From positions 1 through 46,450 of IMG/VR virus record IMGVR_UViG_3300025141_000180: a stretch of DNA of 46,450 bases; one strand, 5' to 3'. Below are positions 30,833 to 40,382 of the stretch, piece by piece (position 1 is the first letter of the stretch; each line of letters starts with the position of its first letter). Both the position numbers and the translations under genes were made by a program. Source of the DNA: a virus. The notes beneath the pieces were generated by a model. The model worked only from the letters and a program-made list of their open reading frames with translations, did not search any database and was not told where the DNA came from.

Positions 30833-31945
30833 CTACTGTCCTGTTATTATCTTACCAGACTGCAATGCGATTGCAGAAAGATTGGCATTGTCAAGGGTAC
30901 ACCTCATCGTGGAGGTTCCTAAAATGGGTGGATAAGGGCCTGGGCCCACCTGGTGGTTTAGCCCCCACGTTCCTCCGCCCCCAATCCCGGTGCTCCAGGC
31001 ATAAGGTGCGGCCATGCCAGTCCCATTGTTCCATGGAATCAGGCACACGCAGGCCCTAACTGCTGCAATGTTAGGGACAACGGGTCGCCCGTCCGCTATC
31101 GCTTGTGCCACATAGTCTTCGTTTGCGCCTGTAAGAAGGACATCTTTAGTGAGAAGGATGCGGATGGAAATATCTATCGAGTGCTTTCCCCATCCCCGGT
31201 AGATGGAAACGCTGGCAGGGTCAACACAAAACAACTCTCCCTCCAGAAGGTCGCTCCCTGCGAGCGCCCCTTGAGGAACGTAGTAGAGCCAGTTTCCTGA
31301 GCCTCTCTGGTAGAACCTTTCGGAGTAACCAAGAGGCCTCCAGGCCAGATCGGGAACTGCCAGAGAGTTAGCCTGTGATAGAAACTGAAGAGTAAACCCA
31401 ACCCTATCTCTTGCGTCTGTCTGTGATAAGGCCCCTTCTTCAGAGAAGTCTTGATTGATGTAGTTCAACCGGCAGTTGAAAAGAACTAGAACTCCGTCAA
31501 TGTTCTGCTCCGACGTGTCGTCTAGGTTAATGCCTGCGCCTGAGACCACCGATCCCTCCCGAAAGTCTAGCATCAGTGGAGTCGCTCCATCCGCTATGCC
31601 CATCCATCCGTTCAGGGTATGCCCGGTAGGGCCGAAAGTTCCACCCGCATCCCCCCACGCAAGGTACGGGGAGTTATCCGCCAAAGAGTCTTGCGCGTAG
31701 AAGGTCGCCGGATTGGCACTGGCCATAGAAATACTACTAGCCCCAAAATAGGTTCCTGCACCTGGATTGGTGACGCTTCCGAGAAGACTTGGAAGGTGCT
31801 GGTCCCTAAAGCACCCCTCACGCACACCAGCCTCGGCATCATTCTGGTTGGCAGACTCCCCCATTTCCGTGATGGGCTGGTTGAGGTTCTCAGAGGTGAA
31901 TAGGTCCCTCTCCTCCCTTGGGGTTAGGTCTACAGTTTTCGCCAT
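30833..31945 (-). CDS. appendage/structural protein (370 aa)
   Basis: 370 residues. The N-terminal part is helical with an acidic start (VDLTPREERDLFTSENLNQP, INE-like TEMGESANQN), which is typical of an attachment helix to a tail component. The rest is beta-rich and Gly/Asn-rich (AGINLDDTSEQNIDGVLVLF; DVLLTGANEDYVAQAIADGR). Shine-Dalgarno GGAGG is 12 bases upstream. Together with its neighbours it probably forms the tail tip or spikes of a short tail. Host-range function is possible but not demonstrable from sequence alone. Confidence 0.7.
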   Translation of the reverse strand: MAKTVDLTPREERDLFTSENLNQPITEMGESANQNDAEAGVREGCFRDQHLPSLLGSVTNPGAGTYFGASSISMASANPATFYAQDSLADNSPYLAWGDAGGTFGPTGHTLNGWMGIADGATPLMLDFREGSVVSGAGINLDDTSEQNIDGVLVLFNCRLNYINQDFSEEGALSQTDARDRVGFTLQFLSQANSLAVPDLAWRPLGYSERFYQRGSGNWLYYVPQGALAGSDLLEGELFCVDPASVSIYRGWGKHSIDISIRILLTKDVLLTGANEDYVAQAIADGRPVVPNIAAVRACVCLIPWNNGTGMAAPYAWSTGIGGGGTWGLNHQVGPGPYPPILGTSTMRCTLDNANLSAIALQSGKIITGQ

Positions 31946-31946
31946 C

Positions 31947-32711
31947 TTAGTTTCTTACCTCCAGCACAATGAGGGACCTGTTTCCTATCACACATCCTAC
32001 GGATCCAGAGTTCGCTATGTCGGTGTAGGCACCCAAGTTCGTATGAGACTCGTCGTTATCAACTAAGACCATTTCCATCGCGCATAGCTCAACGGTATGC
32101 GTCCCCTCTGTTACTATCTGCATGGTCTCTATGGTTATCGGGTAATCTCCGAAGTATCCGACCTGGCCCTTTACGTCATTTTCATATTCGGCTGTAGCTA
32201 CGGCTGAGACCTCGGCTATCTGCCCATCGATTCGTAGCGCATAGTTCGTGGGGGCGTAGTTGTTGTCAATCTGGAAGCTGGCTAAAACCCAAAGCATGCT
32301 GGTGTCGGTCTCTATCCTGGCTTTCATTATAGATGACCAGGTATAGGTCTGAAGCACGGTAACTGGATTATCTATCGTCGCTGGACCGAATAGGTTTAAC
32401 TTGTTCCCTACATTTGAAACCATGTTTCTAGCCGCAGTCTCTGCTATCGTATGATTTTCAGGAATCCACCAACGATAGGCGGCGTCTTGAGAGAGCGCAT
32501 CCCGAAACCCGTTGTTGATGACGGCTGGAGCAACGGCGACCGTTCCTCCCGTCATGCCTGCGAGACCTCCGTTCAGGCAATCTAGCCTCCAGTTGTGCTC
32601 GTTAAGCGTGCCACCTAGCTCACCGGCTATCTCCTGGAACCCACGATTGAAGTCGTCAACGCCGATCACTGAGGCGTCAGGGATGGTAAACTTTGGGAAC
32701 TGCCAACTCAT
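31947..32711 (-). CDS. appendage/structural protein (254 aa)
   Basis: The ATG overlaps the stop of the nozzle-like gene (ATGA), with GAGGGG just upstream inside that gene. 254 residues with an N-terminal helical segment (VDDFNRGFQEIAGELGGTLN) that resembles the docking helix of fibre-like proteins, followed by beta-rich sequence (TYTWSSIMKARIETDTSMLW). The close coupling to the nozzle-like gene suggests it binds the tail. I recognise no family. Confidence 0.7.
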   Translation of the reverse strand: MSWQFPKFTIPDASVIGVDDFNRGFQEIAGELGGTLNEHNWRLDCLNGGLAGMTGGTVAVAPAVINNGFRDALSQDAAYRWWIPENHTIAETAARNMVSNVGNKLNLFGPATIDNPVTVLQTYTWSSIMKARIETDTSMLWVLASFQIDNNYAPTNYALRIDGQIAEVSAVATAEYENDVKGQVGYFGDYPITIETMQIVTEGTHTVELCAMEMVLVDNDESHTNLGAYTDIANSGSVGCVIGNRSLIVLEVRN

Positions 32712-35062
32712 GCTGGCCCCTCCGGCACACGAGCCCCGCCTGAGTCGTGCGGTAGAGTATCTATAGAGAAACCGAAGAAGTCGATGGGCTGGCTTGAACT
32801 GAACTGCAGCTTGAAAACCTCACAGGAAGGAACGAACAGAGAGGCCCTTACCCAGTATGGCCTTCTACGAGCCCAGAACGCCTGCTCTGACGTGTCGTCT
32901 GGGGCTACCCCCAGTACAGTGTCCCCCCATACTGTAGGAGGGTCGTCAATAGGAAAGGCGTTGACGGTGTCGGTATAGAGAGCCTCCTTCTTCCAGTCCC
33001 TATAGACGGTCACGGAAATATCAGGGACGAACTCTCCGGTCTCTCTTAGCCAGATGAACACGGTAAGCGGCGACTTGCGAAATCGTGAGCTTGCGTTTGT
33101 TAGCCACACGGTCTCGACTGTTGACGTTCTTGAATCTGGTACAAAGGCTGTATTATGGCGATTTAGTGTCCAGATGTTTGCCAGGTTTTCAACTCCCGGC
33201 ATCGCAGTTCCTGCGGCTGTGGTTCCAGAAGCTTTTCCGGCGACCAGAATGTACTCCCGGTGGTCCCTTGTGACACAGGCCGCTGACGCAGTAGTATCAG
33301 TCCGTCGCCGCCAGCCCTTACCGTCGAAGACATAGCAGACGTTGTTGTCCTGAGCCCCCTGCAGAGGAAGCCAGCACATATATTCCTTGGTGCGAGGATC
33401 CACGACGGCCACAGAGGCCAAACGGCGGCTCTTGTTTATGTCGCGCAGGTAGTAGGAAATGGCGTCGGAGATAGGAAGGATGGTGGTGCCGTCATAGGAG
33501 TAGAACCCATCCCGGCCTAGCCAGATAAGCAGGCCGTTTTGCGTGGCAGCTATAGAGCTTGGGGCGACACATCCAACGGTAGTGCTTACGGTTGCCGTTC
33601 TAAACCCAGTGCCTTCTGAGTTATTGACGATGAGAAAGGTACTGTCTTCTGTGAAAACTAAAAGCCCGACTTCATGCTGCCATAGTCCTGTGATCTCGTC
33701 GCCCTGTGGGTCCGGGTAAATCTCCTCGTTTACGCCGAAAGACCCGAACCTACCCACGAGTGAAGGCCTGATCATTCCTGGAGACTCTAGCGTGTTGGCG
33801 ATCCAGAGCCTGCCAAAGGCCATCTTGCAGAGCTTGAAAATCGGCACAGGAACTACTTCTACTGGCTGCGCGAGAAGCCATGCGTCTGGGGTGTTGTCCG
33901 GGTATACCTGAGCCCTGTTATCAGGAATCGTCGCAAAGGATCCTATGCCTGCTCCTACGGTCGAGGAGACCTCAAACAGGTCGGCGGAACCAGAGTTGAT
34001 GACATCCTTGGTTCGATACAGAATCCTTCCAACAGTGAAGTCAGGCCCTTTCTCTATTCCGGTCCACGCAATGAACTTAGGAAGGACATCTACCACCTCA
34101 TTAGGGGTGTATACTTGGGTGCCGTCAAGCTTTACCCATAGGTCTGCCGTCCATTGCTGGCTCATATTTATCGAGTTGGACCTAGAGGATAATGGAGAGA
34201 GGTTTCCCCACTTATCGACCCATTGAACAGCGCCATACCAGGCACCCTCCTTCAGAACTCCTCTGGACTTTATATTCTCAGTCTCGCCGCCAGGATAGAG
34301 AGTCTCTTCGTGTGTCGTGCCTACCCTGCCAAAACGAAAGTCTGTAGTAACGCCTGTCTTGGTGGTTCCTTCGTTTCCCAGCATTACACCGTCATGCGCA
34401 TACCCCTCAGAGTTAGCCTGTTCAAGTGCTATTCGAGTGGGGTCATCCGCACCCTCCATATTTGAGTCACCTGCAAACGGAGAGGAAGGACCAAGGGCCA
34501 CGGGAGCGGATGGGGTCTCAGAGTAGCCAAGGGAATCTATCGTTTGCCCGTCGAAGAACAGAGCCCTTCCTGTCTGCGGCACAATAACTATTCCGTTTGG
34601 GGTTCGTTCAAACTGAGTAGGGAAGCTTGGTCGGGACTTGTCCGGGAGTCCTTGCCACTTCAGCTTCCCTCGTTTCTGCTGGGATAGGAGAGTGTCGTCA
34701 TAGTCTCTAACTAAAACGTGCCAGCCTCTATTCCATCCCTCATGTTGCCATAATCTGGACCCTACATGAGCCAGGAGAACGTCCCTAGTCCCGTTCATTA
34801 AAAGAGAATGGAAAACCCCATGTATTCTGGACCCATAGGGAGCAGCGGTTTGGATGATTGGGTACCCAGGGTCCTCATTCTCTGGCCCCCCAGGGTATTC
34901 TGGCTGATACAGGCAAGGCCCTACCACTGAGCGAAGCGTTCCTTCATCAGTAGGGTAGAAGTTCTCTATCCGTGCCGCCATTTCGTCAGGAGCGATTAGG
35001 TTTCCGCTCTCTATTCTGACTACTTGCGGCGGTCCCGTCTTTCTGTAGCGGGGATCGGCCAT
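32708..35062 (-). CDS. tail nozzle/stabilisation-type protein with propeller-like repeats (784 aa)
   Basis: 784 residues. The middle and C-terminal parts carry repeated strand blocks, with FGRLWIANTLESPGMIRPS, then GLWQHEVGLLVFTEDSTFLI, VAPSSIAATQNGLLIWLGRD and GFYSYDGTTILPISDAISYY. This is the pattern of beta-propeller tail nozzle or packaged-DNA stabilisation proteins of podoviruses (T7 gp12- or P22 gp10-like in architecture). The N-terminus has an IENFYPTDEGTLRSVVGP segment also common there. It follows the connector gene in the order expected for a short-tailed phage. The ribosome-binding site is AGGGGTGAGCCA. Confidence 0.82.
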   Translation of the reverse strand: MADPRYRKTGPPQVVRIESGNLIAPDEMAARIENFYPTDEGTLRSVVGPCLYQPEYPGGPENEDPGYPIIQTAAPYGSRIHGVFHSLLMNGTRDVLLAHVGSRLWQHEGWNRGWHVLVRDYDDTLLSQQKRGKLKWQGLPDKSRPSFPTQFERTPNGIVIVPQTGRALFFDGQTIDSLGYSETPSAPVALGPSSPFAGDSNMEGADDPTRIALEQANSEGYAHDGVMLGNEGTTKTGVTTDFRFGRVGTTHEETLYPGGETENIKSRGVLKEGAWYGAVQWVDKWGNLSPLSSRSNSINMSQQWTADLWVKLDGTQVYTPNEVVDVLPKFIAWTGIEKGPDFTVGRILYRTKDVINSGSADLFEVSSTVGAGIGSFATIPDNRAQVYPDNTPDAWLLAQPVEVVPVPIFKLCKMAFGRLWIANTLESPGMIRPSLVGRFGSFGVNEEIYPDPQGDEITGLWQHEVGLLVFTEDSTFLIVNNSEGTGFRTATVSTTVGCVAPSSIAATQNGLLIWLGRDGFYSYDGTTILPISDAISYYLRDINKSRRLASVAVVDPRTKEYMCWLPLQGAQDNNVCYVFDGKGWRRRTDTTASAACVTRDHREYILVAGKASGTTAAGTAMPGVENLANIWTLNRHNTAFVPDSRTSTVETVWLTNASSRFRKSPLTVFIWLRETGEFVPDISVTVYRDWKKEALYTDTVNAFPIDDPPTVWGDTVLGVAPDDTSEQAFWARRRPYWVRASLFVPSCEVFKLQFSSSQPIDFFGFSIDTLPHDSGGARVPEGPA

Positions 35063-35074
35063 TGGCTCACCCCT

Positions 35075-35254
35075 TTACTCCTTACTCTTTTTCCGGGAGA
35101 TTTTCGGCTTACTCGCAGCAGGGGCGTCCACCTTGACTCTGCTACCCTTGGAAGAGAAAGCAAGTCCGGTTTTCCCGTCTGAGGAGACTGCCACTACCAG
35201 AGAAGTTGTTCCGTCTGCGCAGGTATGAGTTGATCCGAGTTCTAACTTAGCCAT
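35075..35254 (-). CDS. small basic protein between connector and nozzle genes (59 aa)
   Basis: A 59-residue gene that fills an otherwise empty 240 bp gap. Its ATG at 35254 follows AAGGAGAAACC, one of the best ribosome-binding sites in the operon. The product starts MAKLELGSTHTCADGTTSLV, with predicted strands, and ends in a basic tail (KPKISRKKSKE). It might be a tail or head-closure accessory protein; no family recognised. Easily missed because of length. Confidence 0.72.
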   Translation of the reverse strand: MAKLELGSTHTCADGTTSLVVAVSSDGKTGLAFSSKGSRVKVDAPAASKPKISRKKSKE

Positions 35255-35270
35255 GGTTTCTCCTTGTCAA

Positions 35271-35292
35271 GCCCTAACTTATTGGTCAGGGC
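35271..35292 (-). other. hairpin after the connector gene
   Basis: GCCCTAAC (35271-35278) is complementary to GTCAGGGC (35285-35292) at 7 of 8 positions around a 6-base loop. It lies between the connector stop and the AAGGAG site of the small gene. There is no T run, so it is more likely an RNA-stability or processing element than a terminator. Confidence 0.45.
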
Positions 35293-35301
35293 GCGTCCTG
35301 T

Positions 35302-37320
35302 CTATGGTACCACAGGAAAAAGTTCAGTGTTTCGGTAGTCGGTAGAGTACCACCTTCTAAAAGAGTAAGCCCCAGGAATGGCCCTGCTTGGAGAGCGGCG
35401 CATGTTCTGGGCCTGTGGCTTGAGGTCTCCGTACCGCTTGGCGAGGATAAAGAGTTCGTTCTGATAGCGCGAGCGCACATTAGAAGCCGCCGACTCATTC
35501 CCGTTCATCTCATACCAAAGCTCCATCGCCTTGCTTACCAGAATATCGCAAGCCTCGGCCTGGATGTAAGGCACATCAGCGTCGTCAATCAGTCTCTCCG
35601 GGCGTCGGATACAGTTCACCCGGATGACATAGCGTTGGTCAGGTATAGGATACAAGGCCATGGACTGGTATCCATGGGTATCACGCAGCCTGCGGCTGTA
35701 GTCTGGATGGATCTGGCCATCGTCGATGAAGAACCCTCGCGTTGCCGCCTTAGTGTCTATCTCGGCCAGGAGGTAATAGGCGTCAGATATTTCTATATGC
35801 CCTTCTGGGAAGTTCATTGAGAATCCGCTCGCCGTTGTCTGAAGAGCCATTGAATCGTAGTTCGCGCCTTGTGAATCAGACGCAGGTAGATGTTGGTACT
35901 TAGCAAAATCCACAGAATGTCTTCTTCGGTAGATGCGTACCTTAAACCCCGACTGCCCTGCAAACGAACGCTTAAAATCCTCCGTCAAACTGGTCACTCC
36001 GTCCCAATACCTGCCTTGCCCTAGCATGCCCAGCATGAACTCTATGTTTGGGACTCTAACAAGGGTAGCTGGAAAAGGCGTGGTAGGCTCAAACTGGTTC
36101 ATTACCGTAATCTCTTCAGACGCAGGCGATGGCGCTGACTCCCACAGGGGCTCTCGAAACCTGGCGGCAGACGCAGACCATTCTGCCCCGGCAGAGGTGT
36201 CCCCTGGCTTTGTTGGAGCAAATCCAGTGGATTCTATCCATTGAGAGTCCGGGTTCTGGGTATAGTTTGAGTCGAACGCTCCAGGGCCGGGATTCCGAAA
36301 ATGAAAGTCACGTTTCCCCCAAGTATAAGTAACGATGTAGCTGAAGGTTCCTGCGGGCTCAGGGCCTAGCCAGAAGTATTGGTTTGGAGGCTCCTCGTCA
36401 TTGGGGTATTGGGTGACACGAGGGGCTGTGTTGGGAGCGGGAAGCTGGAAGTGCTCGCGCCTGAAGGCCTTGTACGGTCTGCCCTTGATAGTTCTAAACT
36501 GGTCGTCCAGGGCATAGGAGTCAGCGGTGTACTGAAAGACAACATCAATCATGTTCTGCCTTGGAGTGTCCTCTGCGCTGTCCTTGCCTTGGCATAGGAA
36601 GTCTTGAGCCTGGATGAAGTCGTCAGGAAGGTAATAGCGGTCAGTATAGATCCTGTACTTAAAAGGACCTGTGTTCCATGGTGCAGGAGGGACGGCAGCG
36701 GGATCCGTCTTGTATTTCTCGATTGGTACAGGGTTCCAAAGAGTGAAGTGGTACTCAATCGTAGGGTTAGGAGGTTCCCCCGTTACCACTTTCCAGATAG
36801 TCCTAATACGGTTTTTGAACCATGCTTTTTTACCTTCTTGGTTTTTGTGCGGTACGACCTCTTCAAGCTGAATGTCAATCGGCCTGCCGTCCCAACTTCC
36901 GTCTACCTCTGGTACGACCCCTCCCTGATCAGCAAAGGCGTTCCAGTCTGCCTGTGTTCCGATTAGGTTCAGTCTCCAGACCCATGGGTTGCCTGTGAAC
37001 TTCTCCGGGTCATCATTTGCTGCGTCTTCGTATCTTGTTGTAGTGTCCCCATCCGTGTAGTTGTCGGTCAGGTCATCTACGCAAACGACTCTATCCCAGA
37101 CAGTCGCTCCTGTTAAGTCAGTGACCTCGTCATTGGAGATCACCTGCTCCTGAGTAGCGAACTCAAGCTCAGACTGGAAAAACAAAAACGGGGCTTCCAG
37201 AGCAAGCTGCTGGTAAGCCCGGTTAATGAACTCATTTAGACGAGTCTTGGCCTCTTCGCTCTGCTTAGGAGCCCAGTCAGACTGAGCAAAGATAGCGTTT
37301 CTGATTTCACCAAGATTCAT
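35302..37320 (-). CDS. head-tail connector / adaptor-type protein (672 aa)
   Basis: 672 residues. The N-terminus is helical (MNLGEIRNAIFAQSDWAPKQ; RLNEFINRAYQQLALEAPFL), as in adaptor proteins that plug into the portal ring. Long strand-rich regions and a C-terminal helical segment (YIQAEACDILVSKAMELWYE) follow; that C-terminal part resembles the tail-tubular gpA/adaptor helix. It lies between the decoration proteins and the nozzle-like gene, the expected place for the connector. It is much larger than classical adaptors (about 200 aa), so extra beta domains have been inserted. AAGGAGG precedes the ATG. Confidence 0.75.
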   Translation of the reverse strand: MNLGEIRNAIFAQSDWAPKQSEEAKTRLNEFINRAYQQLALEAPFLFFQSELEFATQEQVISNDEVTDLTGATVWDRVVCVDDLTDNYTDGDTTTRYEDAANDDPEKFTGNPWVWRLNLIGTQADWNAFADQGGVVPEVDGSWDGRPIDIQLEEVVPHKNQEGKKAWFKNRIRTIWKVVTGEPPNPTIEYHFTLWNPVPIEKYKTDPAAVPPAPWNTGPFKYRIYTDRYYLPDDFIQAQDFLCQGKDSAEDTPRQNMIDVVFQYTADSYALDDQFRTIKGRPYKAFRREHFQLPAPNTAPRVTQYPNDEEPPNQYFWLGPEPAGTFSYIVTYTWGKRDFHFRNPGPGAFDSNYTQNPDSQWIESTGFAPTKPGDTSAGAEWSASAARFREPLWESAPSPASEEITVMNQFEPTTPFPATLVRVPNIEFMLGMLGQGRYWDGVTSLTEDFKRSFAGQSGFKVRIYRRRHSVDFAKYQHLPASDSQGANYDSMALQTTASGFSMNFPEGHIEISDAYYLLAEIDTKAATRGFFIDDGQIHPDYSRRLRDTHGYQSMALYPIPDQRYVIRVNCIRRPERLIDDADVPYIQAEACDILVSKAMELWYEMNGNESAASNVRSRYQNELFILAKRYGDLKPQAQNMRRSPSRAIPGAYSFRRWYSTDYRNTELFPVVP

Positions 37321-37344
37321 CCGCCCTCCTTACGGGAAGGCTGT

Positions 37345-37857
37345 CTAGCCTTCGCAGTCGAACATGCAGGAGCCCACAAGGGAGGGAGCTACCGCTACAG
37401 TGAGCCCAACTCCGAAGGATGGCAGGGCAGCGGCCACCGTGATAACATCTCCCGCTCCTGCGCCGGGGATGATTCCAGTGTCAACCACGATGCCACCGTC
37501 AATGGCATTTCCGATCCCGCTACGTTGGATGAATCCAAACTCGCCATCAGCGAGGGCATGTTGAGCCACACCGACGATTCGCCCCAAAGCGTCACCTGCG
37601 GCAGCAACGACAACGCCGGTAGCGTCGGCACCCACGAGGGTGTTACCGTAGTTTCCATTGTTCGCACCCGGAGCCCGGACACAGACTGTGCCGACTGCTA
37701 AAGCCGCTCCTGCTTTGACATAAATCCAGGTCTTCTCACCCTGTGTCAGAAGGCCTTGATTCAAAGATGCGGGCTCAGTGTGAATAAATCCTAAAGGGGC
37801 TTGGGCATCGGTGCTCACAAGAGCAACGTTAATCCCCATTCCAGTTCCAGCAGACAT
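37345..37857 (-). CDS. capsid decoration-type protein, paralogue 2 (170 aa)
   Basis: 170 residues, Gly/Ala/Val-rich and all-beta in appearance. It is paralogous to the upstream protein: both have a S(L)xQGxx(E/T)xx(F/W)IYV segment, then a conserved (V/I)VGVAQxx(I/L)AxGxFG and end in Cys-x-Gly (FDCEG here). Such proteins follow the major capsid gene in many phages and sit on the outside of the head. The ATG follows AAAAGGAGAACATT. No enzyme motif. Confidence 0.82.
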   Translation of the reverse strand: MSAGTGMGINVALVSTDAQAPLGFIHTEPASLNQGLLTQGEKTWIYVKAGAALAVGTVCVRAPGANNGNYGNTLVGADATGVVVAAAGDALGRIVGVAQHALADGEFGFIQRSGIGNAIDGGIVVDTGIIPGAGAGDVITVAAALPSFGVGLTVAVAPSLVGSCMFDCEG

Positions 37858-37882
37858 AATGTTCTCCTTTTAAGTTCTTAGT

Positions 37883-38410
37883 TTAACCCTTGCAGTCAAT
37901 GTAAACAGTTTGATCGGTTCCAGCCCCGCCAGCGGTATTAGTAAGCACTACCCCAAAACCGCTTTCCGAGACAGTCCCTACGGCGGCGCTTCCGATAGTT
38001 CCTCCAGCATCAGGGATCAATGGCAGGTTGGGACCCCACCCGGCACCTTCAACCACCGTACAGTTTCCTTTTCTAAGGACCCAACCAAACGAACCGGCAG
38101 CAATCTCCACCTGTGCAACCCCTACCACCTGGGCTACCGATGAGGCGACCTTCAGTTCTTCGACGTTGTATGTCGTTGATAAGTCAACGCGCTGAACGAC
38201 TGCATTGGCATGGACGAGAGCATCAGCCTGGACATAGATAAACTCCCTTGTGCCTTGGTGGAGCGACGAGGGCTGCTCAATCGTAACAAGACCAGGCCGA
38301 AAAGCAGCGAAGTCCGTAACGAGACTCGTGTCGATAACTTGCAGCCGCCAACCCCGCTTAATGTGATAAGCAGGATTGTAGACATAAGGTACTTCTGGAT
38401 TCAATGACAT
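37883..38410 (-). CDS. capsid decoration-type protein, paralogue 1 (175 aa)
   Basis: 175 residues following the major capsid gene by 9 bp, with AGGGGGTCTCA before the ATG. The N-terminal 30 residues differ from the downstream paralogue, but the core shares SLHQGTREFIYVQA, VAQVVGVAQVEIAAGSFGW and the C-terminal Cys-x-Gly (YIDCKG). Duplication of a decoration protein gives two related surface subunits. Location and composition support a head surface role; the exact symmetry site is unknown. Confidence 0.82.
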   Translation of the reverse strand: MSLNPEVPYVYNPAYHIKRGWRLQVIDTSLVTDFAAFRPGLVTIEQPSSLHQGTREFIYVQADALVHANAVVQRVDLSTTYNVEELKVASSVAQVVGVAQVEIAAGSFGWVLRKGNCTVVEGAGWGPNLPLIPDAGGTIGSAAVGTVSESGFGVVLTNTAGGAGTDQTVYIDCKG

Positions 38411-38419
38411 TGAGACCCC

Positions 38420-39526
38420 CTATGGAATAGCTGTACCACAAACAGCGCCGTTGCAACGAAGCTGCGTAGTGTTGAGGCCCATGGCCAGAACAATCTCGTA
38501 GCGCCAGAGGTCTTGCTCTGGAAGACGGAAGGGTCCGCGAACAGCGAAGTCACCAGTCGTTTCAATCTTGGAGTCGTGCCCCATCGTGAAACCGTGCCAG
38601 GTGTTGGTGTTCAGCATGTAGATGACGCCACCTGAAACAGGAGGAGCACCAACGATTAACGCGGGAGCAACAAACGGTGCAGCGCCAGCCGTAATGGAGT
38701 CTTCCAGGTAGAAGTCCGAATCGAGGAACTTGATTCCGCGTCGGATTTTCTTAGGAGCACGGTCGCCGCCTTCGGTCGTGTCGGTGACGATACGAACCTG
38801 CGTGTCGAGGTCTTCCAGGTAGTTAAGATAGGAAAGCTCGTCGCCTAACAGAAGGTCGGGAGCGCCCATCGTCATCTGCTGACGAGCGCAAGCCAGGTAG
38901 GTCTGGCGCATAATGCTTCGACCGTTAGTGGCGAAAGACGTGCTTAGGCCGAACTGGTTAGTCCAGCCTGCCACAGTAGCCTTGTTCAATCCGAAGACGG
39001 TGTTGACCTGAGCAGCGGGAGCAGCGAACTCAATCGCGCCAGACCGTGCTCCGCCGGGAGCGCCTGGGTCGTAGGTCGTGTCGCCGTTGAGAGTCAAGAA
39101 GCCGCCGACACCTGCGCCGTTGCCTGAAGCAAGCTGCTGCGAGATGCGCTCATGCAAGTCGCTCATGGCCAGTTCAGGGTAATGCTGGATGATTCGAGCA
39201 AGGTCCATTTCGCCATTAGCTTCGGATAGATCCTTCCCAGGAACGTCGAACGCATAAATCAGGCGAGGAGCGAAGGCGTTTCCGCGTGTCGCCGCTTGAG
39301 TACGGCCACCGGCAATAACCTCGGAGCCCGTGGAAATCTGCGTAACCTGGCCGGGGCCTGCAGTTACAACAGCGAACTCACGAAAGGGTCCTTGAAGAAC
39401 CTTGCGCTCGATGTTTCCTTTCTCTACCATCTTCTGGAAGAGTGGATGCCATGTGGTGAACAGTTCCGAATAGGACGGCATCAAATCCACTAATGCGGTT
39501 GCCAATACGTCAGGACTAATAGCCAT
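38420..39526 (-). CDS. major capsid protein (HK97-fold)
   Basis: 368 residues, starting after TTGGAGTAAAAA. The order scaffold, capsid, decoration, connector places it as major head protein. The sequence agrees: N-terminal arm-like helix (LVDLMPSYSELFTTWHPLFQ), a spine-helix region (LSEANGEMDLARIIQHYPEL, ISQQLASGNGAG), and a final domain with RGIKFLDSDFYLEDS, YMLNTNTW and RYEIVLAMGLNTTQLRCNGA. That last pattern is typical of capsid proteins in this class of short-tailed phages. No protease gene is found, so the head probably matures with the separate scaffold. Confidence 0.9.
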   Translation of the reverse strand: MAISPDVLATALVDLMPSYSELFTTWHPLFQKMVEKGNIERKVLQGPFREFAVVTAGPGQVTQISTGSEVIAGGRTQAATRGNAFAPRLIYAFDVPGKDLSEANGEMDLARIIQHYPELAMSDLHERISQQLASGNGAGVGGFLTLNGDTTYDPGAPGGARSGAIEFAAPAAQVNTVFGLNKATVAGWTNQFGLSTSFATNGRSIMRQTYLACARQQMTMGAPDLLLGDELSYLNYLEDLDTQVRIVTDTTEGGDRAPKKIRRGIKFLDSDFYLEDSITAGAAPFVAPALIVGAPPVSGGVIYMLNTNTWHGFTMGHDSKIETTGDFAVRGPFRLPEQDLWRYEIVLAMGLNTTQLRCNGAVCGTAIP

Positions 39527-39545
39527 TTTTTACTCCAAGTTATCT

Positions 39546-40382
39546 TCAGCCCTTGGCTGATCTTATTGCTCTAGCTACTGCTAATCGTCTTTTCTCATTA
39601 AGAGTCTTTGCGTCAGTGACGCTGTTCTCCGCACCATACGGGCGAGAAGTGGTGGTGGTGGCACCGGAGGTAATCCGGGCGCTGTCACGAGGAGCGGGGG
39701 CTGCTCGGCGCGTCATGAGGTCAGCCATCTTGATGGCGTGATGATCAGGGACACCATCGTTCTTTGCTTCCTGTGCCAGCTTAATGGCTTCAGGAGCCAT
39801 CGAAAGAAGCTTAACTGCTGAGTGCTGGTTCCATCCCTGATCTAAAAGAGTTCCAAAAACCTCGCGCTGCTTTGGGGTCTCAAGAGCTTTGCTGTTCTCA
39901 TGGATAAAACGCTTGGCCTCGGCTTCGGCCTGACTAGCATGAAAAGCCTCTACCTGCTTTTTGTAAGCCTTGTGCTCGGAGGCCGCCGTGTCGAACTTGG
40001 CCTGAAGGGCCGTCTGGTCCTGCGTGAGTTGAGCAACACGAGGGTCCTCGTCACCAGAAATCAAGGCCTCGTAGATTTGCTGCATGCGGCTAGATTCTTC
40101 GTTGCGGGACTCAGCCAGGGCTGTGTAGTAGCTTGCTACTCCGTTAGCCGTATGCCGGTTCTCTTCAGGAAGAGAGTCAACCTGTCCATCCCAGCCCGTA
40201 AAGTCGTAACCTGTCTTCAGTTCCTCTGGCGCGGAGACCTTCTCCGTATCGGGGGATACGTCAGCGACAGCCGCTGTAGCCTCTGCAGCAACAGGAGCGG
40301 CCTCTGCGGGCGCATCTACCGGCGCGGCAGCGGGTGCTGCGACAGGTGTATCTGCTACTGGTGCTGCGTCAAGTTCAGACAC
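39546..40382 (-). CDS. scaffold protein
   Basis: 278 residues from a GTG start at 40382, preceded by GAGG and overlapping the upstream TGA by 8 bp; the longer ATG frame would run 97 bp back into the previous gene. The N-terminal 45 residues are nearly all Ala, Pro, Val and Glu (low complexity), then helical and acidic coiled coils (EESSRMQQIYEALISG; DTAASEHKAYKKQVEAFHAS) and a basic C-terminal tip (KRRLAVARAIRSAKG), the usual capsid-binding end of scaffolds. It lies directly before the major capsid gene. Confidence 0.85.
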   Translation of the reverse strand: MSELDAAPVADTPVAAPAAAPVDAPAEAAPVAAEATAAVADVSPDTEKVSAPEELKTGYDFTGWDGQVDSLPEENRHTANGVASYYTALAESRNEESSRMQQIYEALISGDEDPRVAQLTQDQTALQAKFDTAASEHKAYKKQVEAFHASQAEAEAKRFIHENSKALETPKQREVFGTLLDQGWNQHSAVKLLSMAPEAIKLAQEAKNDGVPDHHAIKMADLMTRRAAPAPRDSARITSGATTTTSRPYGAENSVTDAKTLNEKRRLAVARAIRSAKG

